5,202 bases of DNA, taken from the NCBI GenBank assembly GCA_020444775.1, contig JAGRHX010000873.1, positions 1 to 5,202 of the forward strand. The letters run 5' to 3'. Of this stretch, positions 1 through 5,061 are shown in pieces. The notes beneath the pieces were generated by a model. It had not been told where the DNA came from. It was given only the letters and a program-made list of their open reading frames with translations, and ran no database searches. Every line of letters begins with the position of its first letter. Position 1 is the first letter of the stretch. The DNA comes from Gammaproteobacteria bacterium. GTDB lineage: Bacteria; Pseudomonadota; Gammaproteobacteria; HK1. A program made the position numbers and the translations under genes.

Positions 1-733
1 GCAACTGGGCGATGCTGCGCTCCAGGTAGTTGCCCACCGGTCCGGTCGGCGGCACCGCGTGCAGCTCTTGCAAGGCAAGCCCGGTTTCGCCGCGTTGCCC
101 AGCGCTCATGGCGCTCGCGAGCTTCACGGTCGGCGCGAGCTTCGGGTCGCGCTGCTCGGCGCGCCGCAGCCACTGCGCCGCTTCGTCGTCGCGGCCAAGA
201 CCGATGAGCGCCCGGCCGATGAGCTCGGCGGTCTGTCCACGCCCGGGATGGTCACGCTCGTAGCGCTGCAGGGCAGCCAGCGCCTCGGCGTGGCGCTGCT
301 CGCGGACCAGCGCCCAGCCGCGCTCGAAGTCCAGATCCGGATGCGCGCTCTGCAATCCGCTGACGCGGGTCAGCAGCAGCACCCGTTCGAAACGCCGCAG
401 GGCCTCGCCGCCGCGACCGAGCCGGTTGAGCGCGGCGCCGGCGAAGAAGCTCGCCTGGGCGTCACCCGGATCGGCGCGCAGCGCCTCTTCGAAGCTATTG
501 AGCGCCCCCTGGAAGTCGCCGCCGGCCATCTGCTGGCTGCCGGACTCGACCAGGGCACGTGATTCGGTGGAGGCCAGCACGCCGGTCGCGGGTGCCGTGC
601 ACAGCAGCAGACAGACGGCGAGGGTCGCCGACCGCAATCCGGGGGACCGGCTCTCACGGGGCCGACCGGGTGGCCGTGATGGAGTGGATTCGATACCGCT
701 GCTGGGCGAGATATCAGGTTGTTCGCTGCTCAT
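1..733 (-). CDS. TPR-repeat protein, exported or membrane-anchored, partial (C-terminus beyond left edge)
   Basis: The frame stays open from an ATG at 731-733 to base 1, giving 244 residues with no stop, so the C-terminal part is missing. The start is supported by GGGAG five bases upstream; the frame is open back to a stop at 800-802, with a weaker ATG at 770-772. Residues 1-32 are polar and rich in Ser, Pro and Arg. Residues 33-55 are hydrophobic (around AVCLLLC), followed by A-x-A-like sites near VLAS, suggesting a signal peptide or signal anchor; LLLC is not a good lipobox. From about residue 60 to 198 there are four TPR-like helical pairs (about 60-90, 94-124, 134-164, 168-198), with phrases such as GDFQGALNSFEEALRADPG and GRDDEAAQWLRRAEQRDPK. 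TPR proteins are usually binding scaffolds; the partner cannot be told. The 32-residue lead before the hydrophobic segment is long, so a later start (TTG at about residue 33) is possible. It follows larB on the same strand but about 217 bases away, so it is probably a separate unit. Confidence 0.85.
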   Translation of the reverse strand, partial: MSSEQPDISPSSGIESTPSRPPGRPRESRSPGLRSATLAVCLLLCTAPATGVLASTESRALVESGSQQMAGGDFQGALNSFEEALRADPGDAQASFFAGAALNRLGRGGEALRRFERVLLLTRVSGLQSAHPDLDFERGWALVREQRHAEALAALQRYERDHPGRGQTAELIGRALIGLGRDDEAAQWLRRAEQRDPKLAPTVKLASAMSAGQRGETGLALQELHAVPPTGPVGNYLERSIAQL

Positions 734-738
734 CGACG

Positions 739-743
739 CTCCC
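739..743 (-). promoter_or_regulatory. Ribosome binding site of the TPR gene
   Basis: GGGAG on the minus strand lies five bases before the ATG at 731-733. It favours this start over the in-frame ATG at 770-772, which has no comparable purine run in front of it. Confidence 0.55.
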
Positions 744-820
744 ACACGCTCGCCGTGGGCCTTCACGAGCATCGCACACCGGCGGCCCTGCCGGAACGGT
801 CATGCTCGAAACCAGCGCGA

Positions 821-849
821 AGCATAGGCAAGTCGAGCCGATACTTCCA
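821..849 (-). promoter_or_regulatory. Weak candidate sigma-70 promoter for the TPR gene
   Basis: On the minus strand TGGAAG (844-849) and TATGCT (821-826) are separated by 17 bases. The -10 hexamer matches TATAAT at four of six positions and the -35 hexamer matches TTGACA at about half. It lies about 90 bases upstream of the TPR start. In GC-rich DNA such matches are common, so this is only a candidate. The rest of the intergenic stretch 734-950 shows no open frame of interest; its other visible feature is the inverted repeat at 904-937. Confidence 0.22.
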
Positions 850-903
850 GCCACGGGCAGGTTGATGGGTGGGGAACATCCAATGGCAGGCCGGCAAGTT
901 GCC

Positions 904-937
904 GATGTCGGGCAACGCCATGGCATTGCCCGACGTC
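904..937 (-). terminator. Long inverted repeat after larB, candidate transcription end
   Basis: Two 16-base arms (904-919 and 922-937) pair across the tight centre CCATGG. In minus-strand RNA there are 14 Watson-Crick pairs, one G-U pair and one A-C mismatch; the innermost pair must open to give a CAUG loop. The stem begins 13 bases after the larB stop, where an operon terminator is expected. There is no U-run after it on either strand, so classic Rho-independent termination is uncertain; it may instead protect the 3' end of the mRNA or pause polymerase. A second small inverted repeat (892-904, CGGCAA-G-TTGCCG) abuts it. Confidence 0.5.
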
Positions 938-950
938 GACGGGGAGCCGA

Positions 951-1634
951 TCAGCCCTTCGTCATCTCGACCAGCCGGGCCGCCGCGTGCAGCGCGCGCA
1001 GGGCCACGCAGGCGGCGCCATAGCCGTTGTCGATGTTGACCACCGCGACCCCGGGGGCACAGCTCACCAGCGCGCTGTGCAGCGCCGATTCACCGCCGTG
1101 GGCGACCCCGTAGCCGGTGGAGGTGGGCACCGCGACGACCACGCCGGGCATCAGTCCGCCGAGCACGCTGACCAGCGCCGCGTCCATGCCGGCGACCGCG
1201 ATCAGCACCGGGTAGCCGCGGATGTCGTCGACTCGCTCCAGCAGCCGCCACAGACCGGCGACGCCGACGTCATAGATCTCGCGGCAGGGCTCGCCGTTGA
1301 AGGCGAGCGTCCGCACCGCTTCGCGTGCCGCGGGCAGATCGGAGGTGCCGGCGGCGACCACGCAGATCCGTTCGCGGCCAGCGAGCGGCGGCGGCGTACC
1401 GACGATGGCGGTGCGCGACACCGGATCGTAGTCCAGGTGCCGACCGTGCGAGGCGCCGAGGTCGTCGAACTGGGCCTGGCTCAGACGGGTCAGCAGCACC
1501 GCCTGCTCACGCTCCAGATGGCCGTCGACGATGCGTTGGATCTGGTCCACGGACTTCGGTCCGCAATAGATCGCCTCGGCCAGACCCAACCGGTCGGCGC
1601 GCGCGAAATCGATGTTCAGATCATCGACGCTCAT
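951..1634 (-). CDS. larB: LarB, pyridinium-3,5-biscarboxylate mononucleotide synthase (NPN cofactor synthesis)
   Basis: LarB performs the first step of nickel-pincer nucleotide synthesis: it carboxylates the pyridinium ring of nicotinic acid adenine dinucleotide with CO2 and hydrolyses the phosphoanhydride, releasing AMP. The 227-residue product shows the LarB N-terminal signature (FARADRLGLAEAIYCGPKS, residues 10-28) and a PurE-like carboxylase fold from about residue 90: VVAAGTSDLPAAREA, then AVAGMDAALVSVLGGL, then VPTSTGYGVAHGGESAL, then VVNIDNGYGAACVA. By recalled alignment, C192 in LVSCAPG should match the Cys of Lactobacillus plantarum LarB that forms an adduct with the substrate; this is inference. 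Start: an in-frame GTG at 1638-1640 would add Met-Pro, but GAG sits only two bases before it and eight bases before the ATG at 1632-1634, so the ATG is preferred. It begins 15 bases after larE, so the two are probably translated from one mRNA. It is the last lar gene before the inverted repeat. The length is typical of the family. Confidence 0.95.
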   Translation of the reverse strand: MSVDDLNIDFARADRLGLAEAIYCGPKSVDQIQRIVDGHLEREQAVLLTRLSQAQFDDLGASHGRHLDYDPVSRTAIVGTPPPLAGRERICVVAAGTSDLPAAREAVRTLAFNGEPCREIYDVGVAGLWRLLERVDDIRGYPVLIAVAGMDAALVSVLGGLMPGVVVAVPTSTGYGVAHGGESALHSALVSCAPGVAVVNIDNGYGAACVALRALHAAARLVEMTKG

Positions 1635-1649
1635 CGGCACGGCTCGTAT

Positions 1650-2522
1650 CTAGCGGCGGGCGCCGCTGGCGCCGGCTTCGAGTGAGGCGGCGGCCGATGG
1701 CTCGCGCGCATGGAGGAAGGCGCTGCCCCGCTGGTAGGGCTCGAAGGCGACCGGATGATGCACGCCGACGCGGGCGAAGTCTTCGGCTATACGGGCGGCG
1801 AGCCGCTCGCGGCGCGCCGCGTCCAGGCTGGCGAGGGCCTGGTCGTCGAGCTCGACGACGATGGCGTCGGCACGCACCCGGCAGCGTACGCTGCGACCGG
1901 CGCCGCTGGCGCCGACCTCGCTCGCCAGCAGCCGCTCGGCGCGATGCACCGCGCCGAGCATGCCGGCCTCGATACCGATGCCGGTCTCTATGCGGCTGGA
2001 CAGACAGGGTGCAGAGGGCAGATCGGCCAGATCCTGAAGACCCAGGGACGCGGCCAGCGCGCGCACCGCGGCCTTGTCCATGCCCAGCGCCACGTAGGGG
2101 TGGCGCACCCGGTGCTCGGCGGCCGCCTGCAGACCGGGACGATAGTCGCCCAGATCGTCCTTGTTGGCACCCGACACGGTCTGGATGGCGGCGTGCGCGG
2201 CGACCGTCGCATACAGATTCTGCTTGCAGAAAAAGCAGCGGTTGACCGGATTGGCGAGGTAATTGGGATCGGCGAACTCGCCGGCGTCGACGATGGTGAG
2301 CTGCCAGCCCTCCAGTTCGGCGTAGCGCCGCACCCGCTCACTGGCCTCGGCGGGCACCGCGGGTGACACGGCGTGGTACATGCGCGCATCGCCGCCCAGC
2401 GCGCGGCCGGCGACAATCGCAAGCGTCATGCTGTCGACACCGCCGCTGACCGCGACCGCCACCGTGCCGACGGTGTCGAACCATTCGCGCAGCGCGCGCT
2501 CGTTGTGCTGGGCCGTATCCAT
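1650..2522 (-). CDS. larE: LarE, ATP-dependent sulfur transferase of NPN cofactor synthesis
   Basis: LarE adenylates the carboxylates of the LarB product and inserts sulfur, turning pyridinium-3,5-biscarboxylate mononucleotide into the bis-thiocarboxylate. The 290-residue product has the PP-loop ATP pyrophosphatase motif SGGVDS (26-31), then NRCFFCKQNLY (94-104), SGANKDDLGDYRPG (117-130), LPSAPCLSSRIETG (168-181) and the C-terminal EPYQRGS (261-267). C173 corresponds to the Cys used as sacrificial sulfur donor in L. plantarum LarE. The additional pair C96/C99 resembles the three-Cys pattern of the [4Fe-4S] LarE of Thermotoga maritima, so a cluster-dependent, reusable mechanism is plausible but inferred. 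Residues from about 272 form an Ala/Ser/Gly-rich tail (ending GASGARR) that looks dispensable. Start: ATG at 2520-2522, with GGAAG four bases upstream. It lies 57 bases after larC and 15 bases before larB. Confidence 0.95.
   Translation of the reverse strand: MDTAQHNERALREWFDTVGTVAVAVSGGVDSMTLAIVAGRALGGDARMYHAVSPAVPAEASERVRRYAELEGWQLTIVDAGEFADPNYLANPVNRCFFCKQNLYATVAAHAAIQTVSGANKDDLGDYRPGLQAAAEHRVRHPYVALGMDKAAVRALAASLGLQDLADLPSAPCLSSRIETGIGIEAGMLGAVHRAERLLASEVGASGAGRSVRCRVRADAIVVELDDQALASLDAARRERLAARIAEDFARVGVHHPVAFEPYQRGSAFLHAREPSAAASLEAGASGARR
1659..1673. repeat. GGCGCC-inverted repeat, copy 1 (end of larE)
   Basis: The 15-base sequence GGCGCC-GCT-GGCGCC is an inverted repeat with a three-base loop. 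It lies inside larE just before its stop codon and encodes part of the tail GASGAR. The identical 15-mer occurs at 1899-1913 in the same gene. It could fold into a six-pair hairpin in the mRNA ahead of larB, or may simply reflect Gly-Ala-Ser-Gly-Ala coding in GC-rich DNA. Confidence 0.5.
1899..1913. repeat. GGCGCC-inverted repeat, copy 2 (inside larE)
   Basis: This is the second identical copy of the 15-mer found at 1659-1673, in the same orientation and reading frame. It encodes GASGA within SEVGASGAGR (residues 201-210) of LarE. The flanking bases are also similar, which fits either a short internal duplication or chance recurrence of common GC-rich codons. Confidence 0.5.
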
Positions 2523-2579
2523 CTCGCTTCCGCTAAGCCACGTGTTGGCAGATGCCGCGCTTGTCGCGGCCGGTGGCGC

Positions 2580-4010
2580 TCATGCGTCCTCGTCCGGCTG
2601 GCGAGAACCTCGTCCACCACCATAGACGCGCTCGGGTCCGACCGCACCGGTGGACGGATGGCTGTGACCGCCGGCTTCGCCGTCGTGCGCGTGGTGGTGG
2701 TGATGATGATGGTGGTGATGATGCGCGTGGCCATGACCGGCAGCGTCATGCACCTGGCCCTTGCCGGGCTCCGCCGCGGGCCGCGACTGGCCGGATTCAC
2801 CAGGGCCGGCCTGACCGGTCTTGTCCGGCGTCTCCGCCGCCCTGCGCAAGGCCTCGCGGCCCAATCGATCGTGCGCGTGGCGGGCCAGATCGTCCATCTC
2901 GGCCTTCACCGAGGCCTGACCCGAGGGTCGCAGCGCGCGCTTCACCCCGACCTCGTGCCCCTCGACGCTGACGAAACCGCTCTCGCGCTTCAGCAGCGCG
3001 CGCTCGGTCTCGCGCCAGCGCACGCCGAGGGTGCTGGTCTGCTCCAGACAGGCGGCGATCACCTGCTCGCGCGCGTCCGGCTCGGCCAGCACCTGGACGT
3101 GCGCGGCCATCCGGCCCTTCTTGCCCAGCACCGGCCACTGCACCACATCGCGCACCGCCGGCAGCTCCAGCAGCCGCGCCAGGGCCACCGCCAGATCCTC
3201 GGCGGTCTGGTCGTCGACCTCGAACTCGCACAGCAGCACCCGATCGGCGTCCACACCGGCAATCCCCACGCCGCGCGCGGCGCGCGGCTCCATCACCAGC
3301 ACCCGCAGCATGTTGCTGATGTCGGGCATGCGCTTGCTGCCAAAGCCGATGCCATGACCGCGCAGCAGCATCGCCGCGCGCCCGGTCAGCGGCGTCGGCT
3401 CGAGCGCCTGCAGGATCGCGGCGCCGGTCGGCGTGACCCGCTCACCGGGGATGCCGTCGTCGAACACCGGCAGGCCTTCGAGCAGGCTGACGCTGGCCGG
3501 GGCCGGCACCGGCAATACCCCGTGCGCGGTGCGGATCCGGCCGCTGCCGATCGGGATCGCGGCAACGCTGAAGCTCACCGGCTGCAGACGTTGCACCAGC
3601 CAGGCGGCACAGGTCACGTCGATAATCGAGTCCCAGCCGCCGACCTCGTGGAAATGCACCTCTTCCGGGGCGATGCCGTGGGCGCGGCTCTCGGCCACCG
3701 CGAGCCGCTCGAACATGCCGAGCACCGTGCGTTTGACCGCCTCGTCCAGCGATGTCTGCTCGACGATCGCGCACAGCTCGGGGTAGCTTCGATGCGCGTG
3801 GTCGTCCTCGCCGGCCAGACGCACCTCGAAGCGCCGGCCGCTCAAGGCATGGTCTCGAAACGGCCACAGCGCGATCTCGACCCGCTCCAGGAGTCCGGCC
3901 GCGTCCAGCGCGCTCATCAGCTCGGCCTCCAGATGCGGAAAGGCATCCAGCATGGCCGCGCAGAACATGTCGCCGGCGATACCGCCGACCGGCTCCAGAT
4001 GGATATGCAT
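2580..4010 (-). CDS. larC: LarC, nickel insertion enzyme (cyclometallase) with His-rich C-terminal tail
   Basis: LarC inserts nickel into the thiolated precursor in a CTP-dependent reaction, giving the mature NPN cofactor. The 476-residue product begins with the family signature EPVGGIAGDMFCAAMLDA (6-23), then EEVHFHEVGGWDSIIDV (116-132), PIGSGRIRTAHGVLPVPAPA (153-172), GERVTPTGAAIL (189-200) and GHGIGFGSKRMPD (218-230). The LarC2 half follows: LCEFEVDDQTAEDL (260-273), VLGKKGRM (294-301) and TSTLGVRWRETERALL (325-340). Both halves are one continuous frame, unlike L. plantarum, where larC1/larC2 need a programmed frameshift. Residues from about 391 are an extra tail of some 85 residues: a Gly/Pro/Gln-rich linker, then 17 His between 421 and 451, including 11 in a row. 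The internal loop at 68-74 (EDDHAHR), often His-rich in relatives, is short here. DDQTAED and GKKGR depart from the usual DDMTGE and MKKGR as I recall them. The ATG start at 4008-4010 fits the family N-terminus, although the Shine-Dalgarno is weak. It lies 29 bases after the FAH gene. Confidence 0.95.
   Translation of the reverse strand: MHIHLEPVGGIAGDMFCAAMLDAFPHLEAELMSALDAAGLLERVEIALWPFRDHALSGRRFEVRLAGEDDHAHRSYPELCAIVEQTSLDEAVKRTVLGMFERLAVAESRAHGIAPEEVHFHEVGGWDSIIDVTCAAWLVQRLQPVSFSVAAIPIGSGRIRTAHGVLPVPAPASVSLLEGLPVFDDGIPGERVTPTGAAILQALEPTPLTGRAAMLLRGHGIGFGSKRMPDISNMLRVLVMEPRAARGVGIAGVDADRVLLCEFEVDDQTAEDLAVALARLLELPAVRDVVQWPVLGKKGRMAAHVQVLAEPDAREQVIAACLEQTSTLGVRWRETERALLKRESGFVSVEGHEVGVKRALRPSGQASVKAEMDDLARHAHDRLGREALRRAAETPDKTGQAGPGESGQSRPAAEPGKGQVHDAAGHGHAHHHHHHHHHHHAHDGEAGGHSHPSTGAVGPERVYGGGRGSRQPDEDA
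2691..2723 (-). repeat. (CAY)11 polyhistidine codon tract in larC
   Basis: Eleven consecutive His codons, mixed CAT and CAC, read on the minus strand (gtg/atg triplets on the plus strand). They encode H430-H440 of LarC. Flanking His codons (GHGHAH before, AH after) extend the metal-binding segment. As a triplet repeat it can change length in frame by slippage. Confidence 0.9.
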
Positions 4011-4039
4011 GACGGGTCTTAGCCGGCTCCCGGACGGGC

Positions 4040-4828
4040 CTACTGGCCTTCGCGGACGAATTTGTTGCGCAGCGTGCCGAGGGTCTTGATGTCGACCTCG
4101 ACCACGTCACCGTGCTTGAGGTTCGGCGAGCTGCCGTCGGTGCCCATCCAGATCATGTCGCCCGGATACAGGGTGACGTAGCGGGTCATCGCCGCGATGT
4201 AGGTTTCGACTCCGAACAGCATGTCGTTGGTCGCGAACTCCACCTCGGGCTTGCCGTTGACCCGCACCGTGGTGTGCAGATCGTCGAGCCGCACGTCGGT
4301 GTCGATCCACGGCCCCATCGGCTTGAAGGTGTCGGTGTTCTTGGCCCGCCACAGGGTGCGGTCGCCGCGCTGCCAGGTGCGCTCGCTGACGTCGTTGCCG
4401 ATGGTGTAGCCGAACACGCAGGACAGCGCATCGGCCTCGGACAGATGCTTGGCGGTCTTGCCCACCACCACCACCAGCTCGCCCTCGAACTGCACCTTCT
4501 CGGTGGCGTCGGCCGGGATCACCACGTTCTCGTCGTGGGCGATCAGGGCGTTGTTGGCGCGATAGCCGATGTCCGGCTTGGGCGGGAAGTCCGGCTCCTT
4601 GCCGAGCATGTGCGCGGCCTCGGTGACGTGCACCTTGTAGTTGAGACCGGCGGCGTAGAAGGTGCGGGGCTCGAAGGGCACGAGCAGCTTGACCTCGCTC
4701 ATCGCCACCTTGTTGCCGGTGCGCCGGTGCTCGCCGAAGAGGTCGCCCTCGACCTTCTCGATGCGGTCCTCGGCTTCGACGATGCCGTACGAGACGGCGC
4801 CTTGGTGTTGAAAACGTACCCAGCGCAT
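4040..4828 (-). CDS. Fumarylacetoacetate hydrolase (FAH) superfamily protein, first gene of the lar operon
   Basis: The FAH superfamily includes metal-dependent C-C hydrolases, decarboxylases, hydratases and tautomerases acting on 2-oxo or enol acids (for example FAHD1-type oxaloacetate enzymes and HpcE-type isomerase/decarboxylases). The substrate here cannot be read from sequence. The 262-residue product has a small N-terminal segment (1-50), then FYAAGLNYKVHVTEA (57-71) with candidate catalytic H67, and HDENVVIP (98-105). The metal site FEGELVVVVGK (114-124) offers E115 and E117, with D146 in YTIGNDVSER. RAKNTDTFKPMGPW (161-174) contains the conserved Lys, and GDVVEVDIKTLGTLRN (240-255) closes the domain. 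Start: ATG at 4826-4828, preceded by GAGGAAG at five bases; an in-frame upstream extension to 5023 would run through the promoter and has no family resemblance. It lies 29 bases ahead of larC, so it is likely cotranscribed and may use a product of an NPN-dependent enzyme. No signal peptide is seen, so it is cytosolic. Confidence 0.9.
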   Translation of the reverse strand: MRWVRFQHQGAVSYGIVEAEDRIEKVEGDLFGEHRRTGNKVAMSEVKLLVPFEPRTFYAAGLNYKVHVTEAAHMLGKEPDFPPKPDIGYRANNALIAHDENVVIPADATEKVQFEGELVVVVGKTAKHLSEADALSCVFGYTIGNDVSERTWQRGDRTLWRAKNTDTFKPMGPWIDTDVRLDDLHTTVRVNGKPEVEFATNDMLFGVETYIAAMTRYVTLYPGDMIWMGTDGSSPNLKHGDVVEVDIKTLGTLRNKFVREGQ

Positions 4829-4833
4829 GCTTG

Positions 4834-4840
4834 CTTCCTC
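4834..4840 (-). promoter_or_regulatory. Strong ribosome binding site of the FAH gene
   Basis: GAGGAAG on the minus strand ends five bases before the ATG at 4826-4828. It decides the start of the FAH-family gene against the longer in-frame extension to 5023. Confidence 0.8.
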
Positions 4841-4862
4841 GAGTTGGCCCGTTGCCCGGCTT

Positions 4863-4868
4863 ATTGTA
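4863..4868 (-). promoter_or_regulatory. Candidate -10 box of the FAH-larC-larE-larB operon
   Basis: TACAAT on the minus strand matches TATAAT at five of six positions and lies 34 bases before the FAH start codon, predicting a short leader of about 28 bases. No good TTGACA-like -35 lies 16-18 bases upstream; that position holds the small inverted repeat GCCGC-GTG-GCGGC (4876-4888), which may mean that an activator or other regulator binds there. The rest of the 233-base divergent gap (4829-5061) has no credible gene. Confidence 0.5.
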
Positions 4869-5018
4869 GGGCAAAGCCGCCACGCGGCGAGCGTGCCCGT
4901 GTCCGTCGCTTTCCAGCACCAGCCTTGCATCGGCGGCTTACGGCCCAATCTCGATATCAGTCCATCCCGGAACCCTGTCCGGCAGCGGGCCGTGGGGCTT
5001 CGAGCTACCATGACAGCA

Positions 5019-5033
5019 GGCACGGGCCGTGCC
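5019..5033 (+). repeat. Inverted repeat in the leader region of the glsB-like gene
   Basis: GGCACG-GGC-CGTGCC is a perfect six-base inverted repeat, extendable by one more pair, located 29 bases before the start of the plus-strand membrane protein gene. It could be a regulator half-site pair or a leader hairpin. TACCAT at 5006-5011 just upstream is a possible -10 box but has no convincing -35. Confidence 0.35.
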
Positions 5034-5051
5034 GGTCACGAATTCAACAGC

Positions 5052-5056
5052 GAGGA
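5052..5056 (+). promoter_or_regulatory. Ribosome binding site of the glsB-like gene
   Basis: GAGGA ends five bases before the ATG at 5062-5064 and supports that start. Confidence 0.65.
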
Positions 5057-5061
5057 CGTCG

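Noticed and set aside
59..562. 167-codon plus-strand open frame near the left edge
   Set aside because: It is antisense to the TPR frame, which has clear helical repeats, a hydrophobic N-terminal segment and a good Shine-Dalgarno.
987..1685. 232-codon plus-strand open frame opposite larB
   Set aside because: It is complementary to strongly conserved LarB motifs and carries the His/Asp/Gly/Arg-rich composition of an antisense frame.
2681..2760. gtg/atg triplet tract as a plus-strand regulatory microsatellite
   Set aside because: It is fully explained as His codons of LarC on the minus strand.
2373..4022. 549-codon open frame on the plus strand opposite larC and the start of larE
   Set aside because: It is antisense to two genes with unmistakable family motifs. 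Its composition (Gln/His/Arg/Ala-rich) is typical of GC-driven shadow frames, and no family was recognised.
4829..5023. N-terminal extension of the FAH protein by 65 residues
   Set aside because: The extension has no family resemblance and covers the -10 box and the Shine-Dalgarno that fit the ATG at 4826-4828.
4829..5061. NikR operator (GTATGA-N-TCATAC) or sigma-54 promoter ahead of the operon
   Set aside because: Neither the NikR half-sites nor a TGGCAC/TTGC pair at correct spacing is present; TGGCGGCTTTGC near 4870-4885 has the wrong spacing.
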